A program made the translations under genes and the position numbers. The notes under the pieces were generated by a model. It was not told the origin of the DNA and made no database searches. It saw only the letters and a list, made by a program, of their open reading frames with translations. A stretch of 64,000 bases of DNA from Bradyrhizobium ottawaense (GTDB lineage: Bacteria > Pseudomonadota > Alphaproteobacteria > Rhizobiales > Xanthobacteraceae). The stretch lies in contig NZ_CP029425.2 in the NCBI RefSeq assembly GCF_002278135.3, forward strand, positions 3,510,001 through 3,574,000, given 5' to 3'. Positions 1 to 8,695 of this stretch are shown here, piece by piece. Within the stretch, counting starts at the first letter, position 1, and each line of letters starts with the position of its first letter.

Positions 1-98
1 AGCCGCAGCCGCGACAGCCCGAGCGTCTCCGGGCGGGCCTCGGGCAAGGGCGGGGTCAGCGGCGTCGAGGTGGCTTTCGTGGCGGCTTGGGCGTTCAT
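1..98 (-). CDS. N-terminus of a probable serine hydrolase (beta-lactamase-like), cut by the window edge
   Basis: Only the first 32 or so codons are visible, read leftward from an ATG at 98. A purine-rich GGGAG lies about 5 bases upstream of that ATG. The peptide starts MNAQAATKATSTP and reaches PETLGLSRLRL. A PE-x-LGLS-x-x-RL segment at the very N-terminus is common in class C beta-lactamase-like serine hydrolases and esterases, just before the SxxK region, which would lie outside the window. The family call is an inference from about ten residues. The gene is divergent from the lipoprotein gene that follows. Confidence 0.45.
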   Translation of the reverse strand, partial: MNAQAATKATSTPLTPPLPEARPETLGLSRLR

Positions 99-305
99 GG
101 AGGCTCCCGGGCTCTTGTTTTTGGTCGATCGGAAAAGTGTGGCTCAGAAGCCCCGTGAAGAACAGATGCATTCGGCGCGGTGACATCTGCAGCGGACGCT
201 CGGCATCGGGTCTTATGCACGGCAATACAATTCGGGGTAGACAGCAGCGGGCGGAACACCCTATTTTTGGGCCGGGCTGAGATTGGGTTACGGGGACAGG
301 GGGCG

Positions 306-935
306 TTGTTGAGATTGCTGCTGGGACTGGCGCGGATTGTCGCGCTGGGCGGAATGCTTGCGCTTGCGGGCTGCGTAACCGCCGCCAATAATTCGCTGTC
401 GCAGAGCGACATAGCCGGCATGAAGCTGACCGGCGTTGCGGTCAGTTTTGCACCCGACGCACGCATACAGTGGGAGGACGGTCTCCGCGCCTATGCGGAC
501 TCGAAGGCGGTCAGCCTGGAGCAGGCGGCAACAATGGCCGACGCTCCGGAGGTAAAGGCTTTCGTTCAAGGCCTGCTGACGCCGCGGATCAAGGCCGGCG
601 TCGAGCAGGTCTTGGCCGCTCGGCTGGCGGGCACGCGGCCGGTGCGGCTCGACATCCGGGTGAAGAGCTTGCTGTTCCCGTCAGCCATCCAGCGTGTCGT
701 GATCGGCGGCCATCGCGGCATGATCGCGGACGCCAATCTCGTCGATGCCCGAACCGGTGCGCTGATCGTCGCCTATCCCGAGCTGAACGCAGCGCTCTAT
801 ACCGGGCAGGGGATCGTTGGGGCGGCGGTGCAGGCTGCTATCGACAATAACGCGACGCAAACCCCGGTGGACAAGGTGAGCGTGCGCTACGGGGAGATCT
901 ACCGCAACTGGCTGCTGAAAGATGGGGGGGCCTAG
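306..935 (+). CDS. Small lipoprotein of unknown function
   Basis: The open frame extends upstream to 180, but the region before 306 looks non-coding in composition. A TTG at 306 (or 309) directly follows an AGGGGG ribosome-binding site. From there the protein is 209 residues. It opens with a leucine-rich hydrophobic segment and a lipobox LALAGC with the acylated Cys near residue 23, so it should be exported and lipidated. The rest is a soluble alpha/beta-looking domain with LDIRVKSLLFP and a conserved-looking DANLVDARTGALI segment. I do not recognise a named family. It is not obviously part of the neighbouring transcription units. An ATG at 354 lies too close to the Cys to make a signal peptide. 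Confidence 0.7.
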   Translation: MLRLLLGLARIVALGGMLALAGCVTAANNSLSQSDIAGMKLTGVAVSFAPDARIQWEDGLRAYADSKAVSLEQAATMADAPEVKAFVQGLLTPRIKAGVEQVLAARLAGTRPVRLDIRVKSLLFPSAIQRVVIGGHRGMIADANLVDARTGALIVAYPELNAALYTGQGIVGAAVQAAIDNNATQTPVDKVSVRYGEIYRNWLLKDGGA

Positions 936-967
936 CGCGAAGTACGCGCATGGCACTCGCTTCGCTC

Positions 968-997
968 TTGCAATCCGGCCGCTCTCTGTGCTTGAAA
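968..997 (+). promoter_or_regulatory. Possible promoter of tRNA-Trp
   Basis: TTGCAA at 968-973 and TTGAAA at 992-997 are separated by 18 bases, which puts a start near 1004, about 27 bases before the mature tRNA. Both hexamers match the sigma-70 consensus only in part (4/6 and 3/6), so the call is tentative. Confidence 0.3.
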
Positions 998-1030
998 GCG
1001 GCCCTGATCCTGGGGCGACGCAGGGTCCGT

Positions 1031-1106
1031 AGGAGTGTAGCTCAATTGGTAGAGCACCGGTCTCCAAAACCGGGGGTCGCAGGTTCGAGCCCTGCCACTC
1101 CTGCCA
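1031..1106 (+). tRNA. tRNA-Trp (anticodon CCA)
   Basis: A 76-base cloverleaf. The acceptor stem AGGAGTG pairs with CACTCCT, followed by discriminator G and an encoded CCA at 1104-1106. The D arm is GCTC..GAGC. The anticodon stem CCGGT/ACCGG carries the loop CTCCAAA with anticodon CCA. The T arm has GGTTCGAGCC. In many alphaproteobacteria a tRNA-Trp gene stands directly before secE. Here secE begins about 28.5 kb downstream, with a carbohydrate gene cluster in between. Confidence 0.97.
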
Positions 1107-1227
1107 GTCAAATCAATCACTTAAGTCAGGTGCTGGCAGGATAGGGACGAGGGCGTCCCGCGGGCGAATCACCGCGCGCCTGCCCATCCGCTCGATTTCC
1201 CAAGCCCAAGCCCGACGAGGCCCTCGA

Positions 1228-1989
1228 CTAGCGCGCCGGGGCCCGTTCCGCGTCGGTAGGAACCTGGCTGAGGTCGACGTGCCGGATGGGAACGCGGCGC
1301 AGCAGCGAGACGATGGTGCCGCCGAGCTCGAAATAGGTGCGCAGCCGCAGCGCACGGGAGGAGCCCTTCAGCTCCGCGTTCAGGCTCACGGGCACCTGCA
1401 CATAGGTGAGGCCGAGCTGGAGCAGGGAGATCAACGCGCAGATCTGATAGCCGTAGCCGTCGGCCTTGACCGCGATCTGGCGCAGCCATTTCACGGGGTA
1501 GACGATCATGCTGTGGTAGTCGGACAGCCAGAAGCCGAACAGGCAGTTCAGGATGAACCGCAGCGAATGCGACTGCAGCGAGCGGTTGACCGAGCGGTCC
1601 GACTGGTTGTCGCGATAGGTGATGACGAGGTCGGCGGCGCCCGCCGCCTTGAACATCCGGGCAATACCCTCGTTCTGGAAGGCGTGATCGCCGGGAATGA
1701 GCGTGATGGCATCGAATTTCGCACGCGACAGCGCGTATTCGAAGCCGGCACCGACACCTCGCGGCTCGGCGTTATGTTGCACGACGATGCGCGGCTCGCC
1801 GGCCGCGAACTCGTCCATGATCGCGCCGGTGGCGTCGGTGCTGCCGTCGTCGATCAGGAAGATCTCGAAATCGTCGAGCAGCTCGCGGGCGAGCGGCAGC
1901 ACGCCGTCAATGGTGTCGGCGATCTTGTCCTGCTCGTTCAGTGCAGGGATGACGATCGTAAGTCTCTTTGCCGCCCTGGAAGGTGTCAT
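1228..1989 (-). CDS. Family 2 glycosyltransferase (polyprenyl-phosphate sugar transferase-like)
   Basis: 253 residues from ATG 1989, which has AGGCGG 6 bases upstream; a GTG at 2013 is an alternative. The GT-A fold shows the N-terminal strand LTIVIPALNEQ (10-20), the DDGSTD nucleotide-sugar motif (47-52), and a PGDH sequence near residue 100 where the metal-binding DxD usually lies. There is no C-terminal membrane pair, so it is a short DPM1/ArnC-type enzyme without its anchor. By analogy it would move a sugar from a nucleotide donor to polyprenyl phosphate. The GT-C-like protein encoded at 3308-4978 is a natural user of such a lipid donor. Donor and sugar cannot be read from sequence. Confidence 0.82.
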   Translation of the reverse strand: MTPSRAAKRLTIVIPALNEQDKIADTIDGVLPLARELLDDFEIFLIDDGSTDATGAIMDEFAAGEPRIVVQHNAEPRGVGAGFEYALSRAKFDAITLIPGDHAFQNEGIARMFKAAGAADLVITYRDNQSDRSVNRSLQSHSLRFILNCLFGFWLSDYHSMIVYPVKWLRQIAVKADGYGYQICALISLLQLGLTYVQVPVSLNAELKGSSRALRLRTYFELGGTIVSLLRRVPIRHVDLSQVPTDAERAPAR

Positions 1990-2132
1990 CTTATGCCGCC
2001 TGTTGCCGGCCACTCTTTACTGGTGGAACCCCAGCGCAACTCTAGGTCATCTGCGCCGACCGAACAATAAGGGGCCCGCAGATATGCCCTGCACAACCGG
2101 CACGAAACCGGCGATGTGTGTGTTCCCGGCAA

Positions 2133-2639
2133 CTATTCGGAAAAATCATAGAGACTGGTATCGCCGATACCGAAGGCGCGGCGCAGCTGTCCGACGCGGC
2201 CTGCCATATTTCGGCCCGCCGCCGTCGCCGCGAAGTGTGAATCCACCGGTTCGACAAGGCCGCCGTCGACCAGGTTCCTAATTCGTCCCTGGAACAGATC
2301 TGGAACCTGCCGTTCGACGATTTCGGAAAGCGGAGCCTTCCGCTCGGGCCGGTCGACGATGCCGAGCAGAATCTCCAGGGAAACCGATTTGTACACTGCG
2401 CCAAAAGCGAACACGTAACCCATGACGCAAAAACCGAAAATCGACGCGGCGTCCCAATACTGGAATTCCGGGACGACGAGGATTCCGAGCATCACGCCGA
2501 GACCGTGGGTGAGGATCGCGGCGATCGCGAGCAGGGTCACGGCTCCAACCGGCCACCCGCGAGCGCGGGCCATGAGCTGCAAGGCAGGCGACAGCAGGAC
2601 GAAGCTGACGGCGGCGAGGAATCCGACAACGAAGGACAT
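2133..2639 (-). CDS. Small membrane protein with C-terminal winged-helix-like domain (copy 1)
   Basis: 168 residues, ATG at 2639 with AAGAGG upstream. Three hydrophobic segments fill the first 85 or so residues (starting MSFVVGFLAAVSFVLL). The C-terminal half is soluble and basic, with a helix-turn-helix-like segment and a wing pattern of the type RIRNLVDGGLVEP followed by FAATAAGRNMA. The gene immediately downstream of and partnered with the 2649-3155 gene has the same length and layout, so the two look like a diverged tandem pair. I do not recognise a named family. The fold assignment of the C-terminal domain is an inference. Confidence 0.7.
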   Translation of the reverse strand: MSFVVGFLAAVSFVLLSPALQLMARARGWPVGAVTLLAIAAILTHGLGVMLGILVVPEFQYWDAASIFGFCVMGYVFAFGAVYKSVSLEILLGIVDRPERKAPLSEIVERQVPDLFQGRIRNLVDGGLVEPVDSHFAATAAGRNMAGRVGQLRRAFGIGDTSLYDFSE

Positions 2640-2648
2640 CGCGGCCTC

Positions 2649-3155
2649 TTACCCAAGGCCCGTCGACAGACGAACGAGTTTGACGAGACGCGCGACCGCC
2701 ACCCCCTTGGCCGTCGGAGCCAGCCTGCCGTCTGCAATGGTCAACATCCCCGCGCCGACCAGGAGCTTCAGGCGGTTGTGCGTGAAGGTGCCGAGATCTC
2801 CGCCCTGCATGTAGGCTACGGCCCATTGCTCCCAGGTGAGGGGACGCCCGGCCTTAACGAGTGCCGTGAGCAGCGTCAGCGTAAAGCCCCAGGCGAGCAG
2901 GCTGAACAGGATGTAGAAAAACATCATCGCAGTCGCGAGCAGGAACAAGCCGCCAAGCACGTCGTCATAATGGCGTTGACCGGGAAGCGCGAGACAGGCG
3001 ATCGCGTAAAGGGCCAAGATGCTGATGCAGCCGAGCCGGAAGCGGCGGCCGGATCCGCCGGTGGCGGCGATGCGCGCGTAGCACAGCAACAGCAGCGGCA
3101 GCGCGACACTGAGACCAATCGCAGCGGCTTGCGCCGGGCCCGGGAGCATGTTCAT
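2649..3155 (-). CDS. Small membrane protein with C-terminal winged-helix-like domain (copy 2)
   Basis: 168 residues from ATG 3155 (a second ATG lies at 3149). The N-terminus is hydrophobic (QAAAIGLSVALPLLLLCYA), with two more membrane segments up to residue 105. The tail NRLKLLVGAGMLTIADGRLA then PTAKGVAVARLVKLVR parallels the tail of the next gene downstream. Only 9 bases separate the two genes, so they are very likely co-transcribed and may act as a heteromer. The gene is divergent from the GT-C-like gene on the plus strand, with about 150 bases of shared upstream region. Function unknown. Confidence 0.7.
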   Translation of the reverse strand: MNMLPGPAQAAAIGLSVALPLLLLCYARIAATGGSGRRFRLGCISILALYAIACLALPGQRHYDDVLGGLFLLATAMMFFYILFSLLAWGFTLTLLTALVKAGRPLTWEQWAVAYMQGGDLGTFTHNRLKLLVGAGMLTIADGRLAPTAKGVAVARLVKLVRLSTGLG

Positions 3156-3307
3156 TGCGGAAAATCGTCCCGGACGCCTCTGAGGCCCAGCCAGAGCAAA
3201 AGTCTATAAAAGGTCGCATTTTTCCGGTCAAGGGAGCCCATCATCCCGCCTTGCGGACGTCACGTGGGCGTGCGAATCCTGCCGGCGATGCCGTTCCTCC
3301 GTCCGAG

Positions 3308-4978
3308 ATGTCCCCATTGCTGCGTGCGATAGTCGTCCTCCTCGTCGTGCTATTGGCTGCGCATGCGCCGATGCTCGTGAACGATGGTCTCTTCATGGAC
3401 GACTGGCTGGTGCTCAAGCCGCGTCCCGACTATTTCATCAACATCGATTTCCTGCTGAACGGCGCCGGTCATCCGATCTTTTACAGCTACGACACGTTCG
3501 CGAACTGGACGAGCGCCCCGGTTGTCGTGATGGTCTCGCTGGCGTTCGCCGGGATCGTCTTTGGCGCAACATCGCTCGCGCTCACCGCAACGCGTCTCGG
3601 TCTGCTCGACCGCGCCGAGGCGGTCGGTTTCGCGCTGATCGTCTGGACCTATCCCGGCTATCAGCTTTGGGCGGGCAAGGCGAACGCGGTCTACGTCTTC
3701 AGCTTCGGATTGCTGTTCGTCGGCGCATGGCTGTTGACGCTGGCCTTCAGCGCCCGCGGCCTGCGGCGCACGCTGCTTCGCGTGGCCTGTGCGCTCGTGT
3801 TCCTCCTGAGCTTCGCGCTCAACTCGACGATCGTGCTCTATGCCTTCGTGATGCTGGGTCTCTTCGTTGCGATTTGGCGGGGCGGGAAGGCGACGGACGG
3901 TTTCGTTCGCCGCACATGGCTCGCAGCCTGGCGCTGCGCCCTGGGTTATCCGGAATTGATCCTGCTTCCTCTGATCTACTGGGGCACGCTCAATATCTGG
4001 TTCAAGCGGATCGGCGTGTACGCGCAGCACTATGATGCCCATTTCCCGACGCTCGGCGAGTTGGCGAAGGGATGGTTGGCATTCTTCATCACCGGCTACA
4101 GGGACGTCCTGGCCCACGCGTTGCGCGCGGCGATTGCCGTCCCGGGGCTGTTCATTTTGGCGGCGGTGCTCGTCGGCATCGTCTTGCTGCTGCTGCGCGC
4201 CGACCCGAAGCCGACCACGTCCGGAACCGCGATCGCCTTGCCGTTCGTGCTCGCCCTGGTCTTGTTCCTCGCATTGTCGTCACCCTATCTGATCGCCGGC
4301 CTGCGGCCGTCGTCGACGCATTTCTACGAGAGCCGTCATCTGCTGATGTTGGGTGTGCCGTCGGCGCTGGCGTTTCTCGCAATCAAGCGGCTGGCCGAAC
4401 GTTGGACCAGTCCCAGCATCGCCTTTGCAGCCATATTCGGATCGGGCCTGATCATGTCGATCGGCATGCTGTGGAGCGACTACGTCTTCATGCAGGCGAG
4501 AACGCTGAAGCAGGAGGCCCTGACGCGCAACCTTGCCGGCCGCGCCCAGCCCGCGGCGACGGTCTATGCGCTCGATGACGGCTTTTTCGACTACCCCTCA
4601 CGGCACGTGCCGTTCGGCCTCGCCGAGGTCACCGGCATGCTGCGACTTGCCTGGGGCAATCAGCCGTTCTTCGGATTTGCGCTGCGCGCCGAGCGGCCCG
4701 ACATCCTGCGGGGAATGGACGAGGCGCGGACCGCTCCGGGAAGTGCATTCCATCATTTCGATCCGACGGGGCCGCAGGCGACGATCTCGTTCCAGCCGGG
4801 CCCGGGAGCCGCACCGAACCAGACCTTGGTGCGGAAGTACTATGCGTGCCGGTTCCTGGCGCGCTGCGATGTTGCAGAGTTCCTGGCTCAACTTGCGCAG
4901 GTCACGATCAAGCTTGGGCCCATCGCGGGCATTCTGCCGCTCGAGGGCGCAAGCAAGGATGCCGCGCCTAGCCGCTAG
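3308..4978 (+). CDS. Polytopic GT-C-like membrane glycosyltransferase (putative)
   Basis: 556 residues from ATG 3308. The frame stays open back to a TTG at 3155, but those codons are not hydrophobic and abut the divergent gene. An N-terminal membrane helix (LRAIVVLLVVLLAAHAPML) is followed by a loop NDGLFMDDWLVLKP. An acidic DD pair in the first extracytoplasmic loop is the hallmark of GT-C enzymes that use polyprenyl-phosphate sugars. About ten further membrane segments reach residue 430 or so, then a soluble tail of about 120 residues. It could decorate the polysaccharide on the periplasmic face using donor made by the nearby family 2 transferase. The last 11 bases overlap the end of the convergent oxidoreductase gene. 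Confidence 0.72.
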   Translation: MSPLLRAIVVLLVVLLAAHAPMLVNDGLFMDDWLVLKPRPDYFINIDFLLNGAGHPIFYSYDTFANWTSAPVVVMVSLAFAGIVFGATSLALTATRLGLLDRAEAVGFALIVWTYPGYQLWAGKANAVYVFSFGLLFVGAWLLTLAFSARGLRRTLLRVACALVFLLSFALNSTIVLYAFVMLGLFVAIWRGGKATDGFVRRTWLAAWRCALGYPELILLPLIYWGTLNIWFKRIGVYAQHYDAHFPTLGELAKGWLAFFITGYRDVLAHALRAAIAVPGLFILAAVLVGIVLLLLRADPKPTTSGTAIALPFVLALVLFLALSSPYLIAGLRPSSTHFYESRHLLMLGVPSALAFLAIKRLAERWTSPSIAFAAIFGSGLIMSIGMLWSDYVFMQARTLKQEALTRNLAGRAQPAATVYALDDGFFDYPSRHVPFGLAEVTGMLRLAWGNQPFFGFALRAERPDILRGMDEARTAPGSAFHHFDPTGPQATISFQPGPGAAPNQTLVRKYYACRFLARCDVAEFLAQLAQVTIKLGPIAGILPLEGASKDAAPSR

Positions 4979-6002
4979 CCCGCTGTTTCCAGACGGTCTC
5001 CGCAAGCGCGATGTCGGTCACTGAATCCGCGCCGGAGGCCAAGGGTACGCCTCGCGCGGCGACGTCGGAAACGAAGGCGTCGGCCTGGCGCCGGAATGCC
5101 CAGCTCTTTTCGCCCGTCAGCCGCGTGCTCTGACCATCGTGATCGACGATGACCTCCGCCTCTTGCTCGGCGAAAGGTGGCGGCAATTCCAGGGTCACCG
5201 CACCGCGCTCGAAATCGATCGTCAGCCCTTCGCGCCAGCTGCCTTCGGAGCCGTTCACGAGATCCAGTGCGCAGGCGATGCCGTCGAAGTCGAGCGTGAT
5301 GCGCCCGGCACCCGAAGCCTCGATCGCGCTTTCGGCGACCGTCGGCGACGAACCGAGCAGGTAGCGCGCCAGGTTGATGATATGGCTGAAGACGTTCAGA
5401 AAATTATCGTAGCCGGGACGCGCCGCGCGCGGCATCCAGTCGGGGCCATCCTGCCAGAGTTCAATCCCGTCCGGTCGCGCTTCGCCGGTCATCACGAAAT
5501 TGTCGTGCGACCGGCCGGTGTCGCCGCCGAAGCACCAGCCCTCGGCCCGGACAATGCGTCCGAGCGACTGGTCTTCGCGCAGGCGCGTCAGCACCTGCAG
5601 CGCCCGCGCCACGCCGGCATCGTGACGCTTCATGTAGCCGATGCTGTAGACGAGGTTTTGCTGCCGTGCGGCTTCGACCAGCGAACTGGCCTGGGCCGTC
5701 GTGTAGGCCATCGGCTTTTCCGACAGCACGTGCCGCCCGCTGTTCAACGCGTCCAGGACGATCGGGCCGGTGGCACGACGCTTCGTCACGACGACGACGC
5801 CGGACACCGCGCTGTCCGCGAGGAGCTCCCGGTGCGTGCTGTAAACCCGGGGGATGCCGAACTTCTGCGCCGCGGCGGCGGCGAGGTCCGGCCGGAGATC
5901 GGCGATCGCGACGACGCGGCAGGCGGAATTGGCAGCAAAATTGGCGAGGTGGCACATCTGGCCGACCATGCCCGTTCCGATGATGCCAATGCCTGGCTTC
6001 AC
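4968..6002 (-). CDS. Gfo/Idh/MocA-family NAD(P)-dependent oxidoreductase
   Basis: 344 residues. The N-terminal Rossmann fold has GTGMVG at 9-14 and a strand VVAIADLRPD giving the acidic cofactor-ribose residue. The family EKP motif is at 95-97. The C-terminal half has the usual beta-sheet substrate domain with GYMKRHDAGV at the hinge. Such enzymes oxidise or reduce hydroxyls of sugars or nucleotide sugars, often at C3, ahead of transamination. The gene is last in the minus-strand train, 13 bases after the methyltransferase gene, and its end overlaps the convergent GT-C-like gene. Substrate not predictable. Confidence 0.88.
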   Translation of the reverse strand: MKPGIGIIGTGMVGQMCHLANFAANSACRVVAIADLRPDLAAAAAQKFGIPRVYSTHRELLADSAVSGVVVVTKRRATGPIVLDALNSGRHVLSEKPMAYTTAQASSLVEAARQQNLVYSIGYMKRHDAGVARALQVLTRLREDQSLGRIVRAEGWCFGGDTGRSHDNFVMTGEARPDGIELWQDGPDWMPRAARPGYDNFLNVFSHIINLARYLLGSSPTVAESAIEASGAGRITLDFDGIACALDLVNGSEGSWREGLTIDFERGAVTLELPPPFAEQEAEVIVDHDGQSTRLTGEKSWAFRRQADAFVSDVAARGVPLASGADSVTDIALAETVWKQRASG

Positions 6003-6015
6003 TGGCTACGATCCC

Positions 6016-7209
6016 TCAGCGCTTCCGGATCACGAGGAAATGCGCCGGCTGTCCCCAAATGTTGATGAAGGCCGGATCCGACTGGGTGAGGGCGGCGACC
6101 GCAGACGCATCCCGTCGCCCGATTGCGCCAAAGATGCGATGGAAGCTGTCGAGCGTCGCAATGATGGCGTCGATGTCGGCGGCATCGTCGGCCAGAATGT
6201 CGGTGGTCCGGATCGTCTCGCGCAGCGACGCGAGGCCGGCGACCACGCGCGTCAGGCTCTCGCCGAAGGGATCGTCGATCATGCCATCGACGTCGAGCAC
6301 CAGCGCCTCGATCGAGGCCGAGATCGCCTGCACGGCATCGGCCTTGCCGACCAGATAGAGCTTTCGTCCGCCGAGGAAGCTCAGCCGGCTGCGGTCGAGA
6401 TGGCGTCTGGCGCGATGCAGCTTCTCGTCGCCGGCAAGGACTTTCTTGTGCCAGTAGATGTCGAGGCTGTCGCGGTAGGCGGGCCACGCCGAATGGACGT
6501 CGAAGCCCTGTTGATGCGCCGCCGCGCACAAGGTGGCCGCGTCGAGGAAGTAGCGATGCCGGACGAAAGGATTTTCCAGCACGTCCATCAGCCAGGATTC
6601 GAAGCTGCGGGTGTGCGGAATGCTGTCCCACTTCGCCTCGAACAGCATCTTTGCCGTGTCGAGCGGAGCGCGACCGCCCAATGCCTTGCCGGCCGCATGG
6701 ATCGCCTTGAGCGCGAGCTCGAAGAAGCCGCCATAGCGCTCGTAATAGGACACGACGGCATAACCGTCCGGATTGAGCAGCCGATGGAAGATGCCGAGCC
6801 ATTTTTCGCTCGGCTGCACCGTGTAGATGAAGCCCTCGGCATCGATGATGTCGAAGCGGCGCTCGCTGCGGAAGCCCTCGACGTCGGCGAGTGCGAGCTC
6901 GCGGAGACGTTGGGTCAGGCCGAAATGTGCAAAGTAGGCCTGGATTTTCGGGTGTGCATGCCGGTTCGGCTCGGCGAGCGTCATGTTCGCGCCCCAACCG
7001 GCAAACACCAGGGCGTTCTCGCCGGAATCGGGACCGAATTCGAGCACATCGGCATCGCGGAACAGCCGCGGCGGCAGCACCAGCTTGTCCGAGAACAGCT
7101 CGCGCCGCTGGCTGGCGTAGGCCTCGAGCTCGGTGGACGATTTGAAATTCCCGAACGTCGGCAGAACATCCTGACGTTCGTAATAGTTGAAGAGCTTGTA
7201 CTCAGCCAT
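6016..7209 (-). CDS. SAM-dependent methyltransferase-like protein
   Basis: 397 residues. A class I methyltransferase core lies at about 45-190: motif I VLEFGPDSGENALVFAGWG, then an acidic strand end at NMTLAEPN, RRFDIIDAEGFIYTV and a post-motif LLNPDGYAVVSYYE. The C-terminal 180 residues are helical with no motif I recognise. It overlaps the preceding gene by 8 bases (ATGGCTGA), so translation is probably coupled to the C-methyltransferase-like protein before it. Acceptor unknown; a sugar or sugar-nucleotide is likely from context. Confidence 0.75.
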   Translation of the reverse strand: MAEYKLFNYYERQDVLPTFGNFKSSTELEAYASQRRELFSDKLVLPPRLFRDADVLEFGPDSGENALVFAGWGANMTLAEPNRHAHPKIQAYFAHFGLTQRLRELALADVEGFRSERRFDIIDAEGFIYTVQPSEKWLGIFHRLLNPDGYAVVSYYERYGGFFELALKAIHAAGKALGGRAPLDTAKMLFEAKWDSIPHTRSFESWLMDVLENPFVRHRYFLDAATLCAAAHQQGFDVHSAWPAYRDSLDIYWHKKVLAGDEKLHRARRHLDRSRLSFLGGRKLYLVGKADAVQAISASIEALVLDVDGMIDDPFGESLTRVVAGLASLRETIRTTDILADDAADIDAIIATLDSFHRIFGAIGRRDASAVAALTQSDPAFINIWGQPAHFLVIRKR

Positions 7210-8419
7210 GCCGCGACCTTAGCGCCGCCTCGAGACGATCGAGCTCGCTCCAGATGTCGTTCGGCGCGAAGATCGCAACGATCTCGAGCGGACGCTTCAC
7301 GCTCTCGCGCAGCCGGCTGCTGACCTTGGCCTCGTTCTCCTCGTTCACGGCGAGAAGACAGACGAGCGGCGCCGACTTGGCGGCGAGATCCTCGGGCGAA
7401 CGGATCGGAATGCCGGTGCCGGGCAGGAACAGCCCCTGGCGCTCCTTCTGGTCGTCGACCGAGAGGTCGACGAGATTCGCAAGCTCGTGGGCGTTGGTGA
7501 AGGTGCAGGCGCGGCAGCCGGCACCGTAGATGGCGATCTCGGCGCCGTTGGCGCGGGCTTTTTCGAGAATCGGGCGGAGACGCGCGCCATACTCTCTCGC
7601 ACGCTGACCGAATTTCTCGCCAACGCCGGACGGCGCGGGCGGCGCCGTCACGGCGCCCTTGGCACGGCGGGCTGCGATCGCGAGGCTTCCGCCGCTGAAA
7701 TTGTATTTCTTCACGGACACCGCCTCGAAGCCGTGGCGCGCCAGCAGCGCGAGCAGGGTCGGTTCGGTGAAATAGCTGACGTGCTCCTCCCAGAGGACGG
7801 AGAGGTCTCCCTCCGCTGACCCCGGGGCGAAATCAGGCACGTCGATGAACAGCAAACCGTCGTCGCTGAGCGCGATCTTGACGCAGTCGAAGAAGTTCTC
7901 GAAATCGACGATGTGCTCTAGCACCTGGCGCGATATGACGAGGTCGAACTTGCCGGACTGAGCGACAGCATCGTGGGCCATCGCCGGGCTGAGCATGTCG
8001 GCATAGACCTTGATGCCGCGCTCGCGGGCGATCTTGCCCGACACCGGATTGGGCTCGACGCCGACCATGACCTTGGTGCCGCGCTCGCGCAGCTTGTCCA
8101 TGAACAGCCCGTCGTTGCATCCGATCTCGAACACGGACTGGTGCTTGGAGAATTTCGCGATGGTGTCGAGCTCGTCCGCCTGATGCGGCTCCGGCTTCCA
8201 GCTGCTGAAATTGTAGTTGAACTGCCGGTACAGAATATCTGGATCGATCGGCTTGACGATCTGGGGCAGGCCGCAATCGCCGCAGGCCAGCACCTCGAAC
8301 GGAAAGCGTTCATCCTGCTCGTTTCGGCTGCGCCGAAGCCGATGCGCAATCGGCATCAGTCCGAGGTCGATGACCGGACGCAGGTTGGTCGAATGGCAAA
8401 GGCGGCAATGGTCAGTCAC
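7202..8419 (-). CDS. Sugar C-methyltransferase-like protein, zinc-binding N-terminus
   Basis: 405 residues with the three-part layout of NDP-sugar C-methyltransferases. The N-terminal zinc ribbon has HCRLCH near the start and a second CGDC about 40 residues later. The central class I SAM domain has VFEIGCNDGLFMDKL and LVISRQVLEHI. The C-terminal Rossmann-like domain has IAIYGAGCRACTFTNA. Known relatives (TylC3, NovU type) add a methyl at C3 or C5 of a keto-deoxysugar nucleotide. A second protein of the same layout is encoded at 27989-29257, near the other end of the island. It is preceded by a 276-base gap with a likely promoter. Confidence 0.85.
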   Translation of the reverse strand: MTDHCRLCHSTNLRPVIDLGLMPIAHRLRRSRNEQDERFPFEVLACGDCGLPQIVKPIDPDILYRQFNYNFSSWKPEPHQADELDTIAKFSKHQSVFEIGCNDGLFMDKLRERGTKVMVGVEPNPVSGKIARERGIKVYADMLSPAMAHDAVAQSGKFDLVISRQVLEHIVDFENFFDCVKIALSDDGLLFIDVPDFAPGSAEGDLSVLWEEHVSYFTEPTLLALLARHGFEAVSVKKYNFSGGSLAIAARRAKGAVTAPPAPSGVGEKFGQRAREYGARLRPILEKARANGAEIAIYGAGCRACTFTNAHELANLVDLSVDDQKERQGLFLPGTGIPIRSPEDLAAKSAPLVCLLAVNEENEAKVSSRLRESVKRPLEIVAIFAPNDIWSELDRLEAALRSRHG

Positions 8420-8497
8420 GGCTTTAACTCTTTGCAGGAGCAGGTCTGGAATCGGCGTTCCGAGCCATTACGGCCCGCGGCTGGCAGCCATTGTACG

Positions 8498-8526
8498 GCT
8501 ATATAGGGCCACAGCGTGCACCTCAA
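8498..8526 (-). promoter_or_regulatory. Probable promoter for the 8419 to 4968 sub-operon
   Basis: Read on the minus strand, TTGAGG (8526-8521) and TATAGC (8503-8498) are 17 bases apart. An overlapping TATATA gives 15-base spacing. The -35 hexamer sits in an imperfect palindrome CTCAA-N8-TTGAG (8522-8539), which could be an operator. The start would lie near 8490, about 70 bases before the ATG at 8419. Confidence 0.4.
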
Positions 8527-8695
8527 TTGATAAGTTGAGATCCCCCACGCTGTCCGCCGGCATCTTATCCGATCGTCGGACTCGCGAAAAACAGAGCCGA
8601 TTCGGCAGGATTTTGCAGTGACTATTCAGGTTGGGGTCCGGCTTCGCGCGAAGCCTCTTTGCCGCGCCGCGGTGGAGGCGGAAGCGCGCGGCCGC

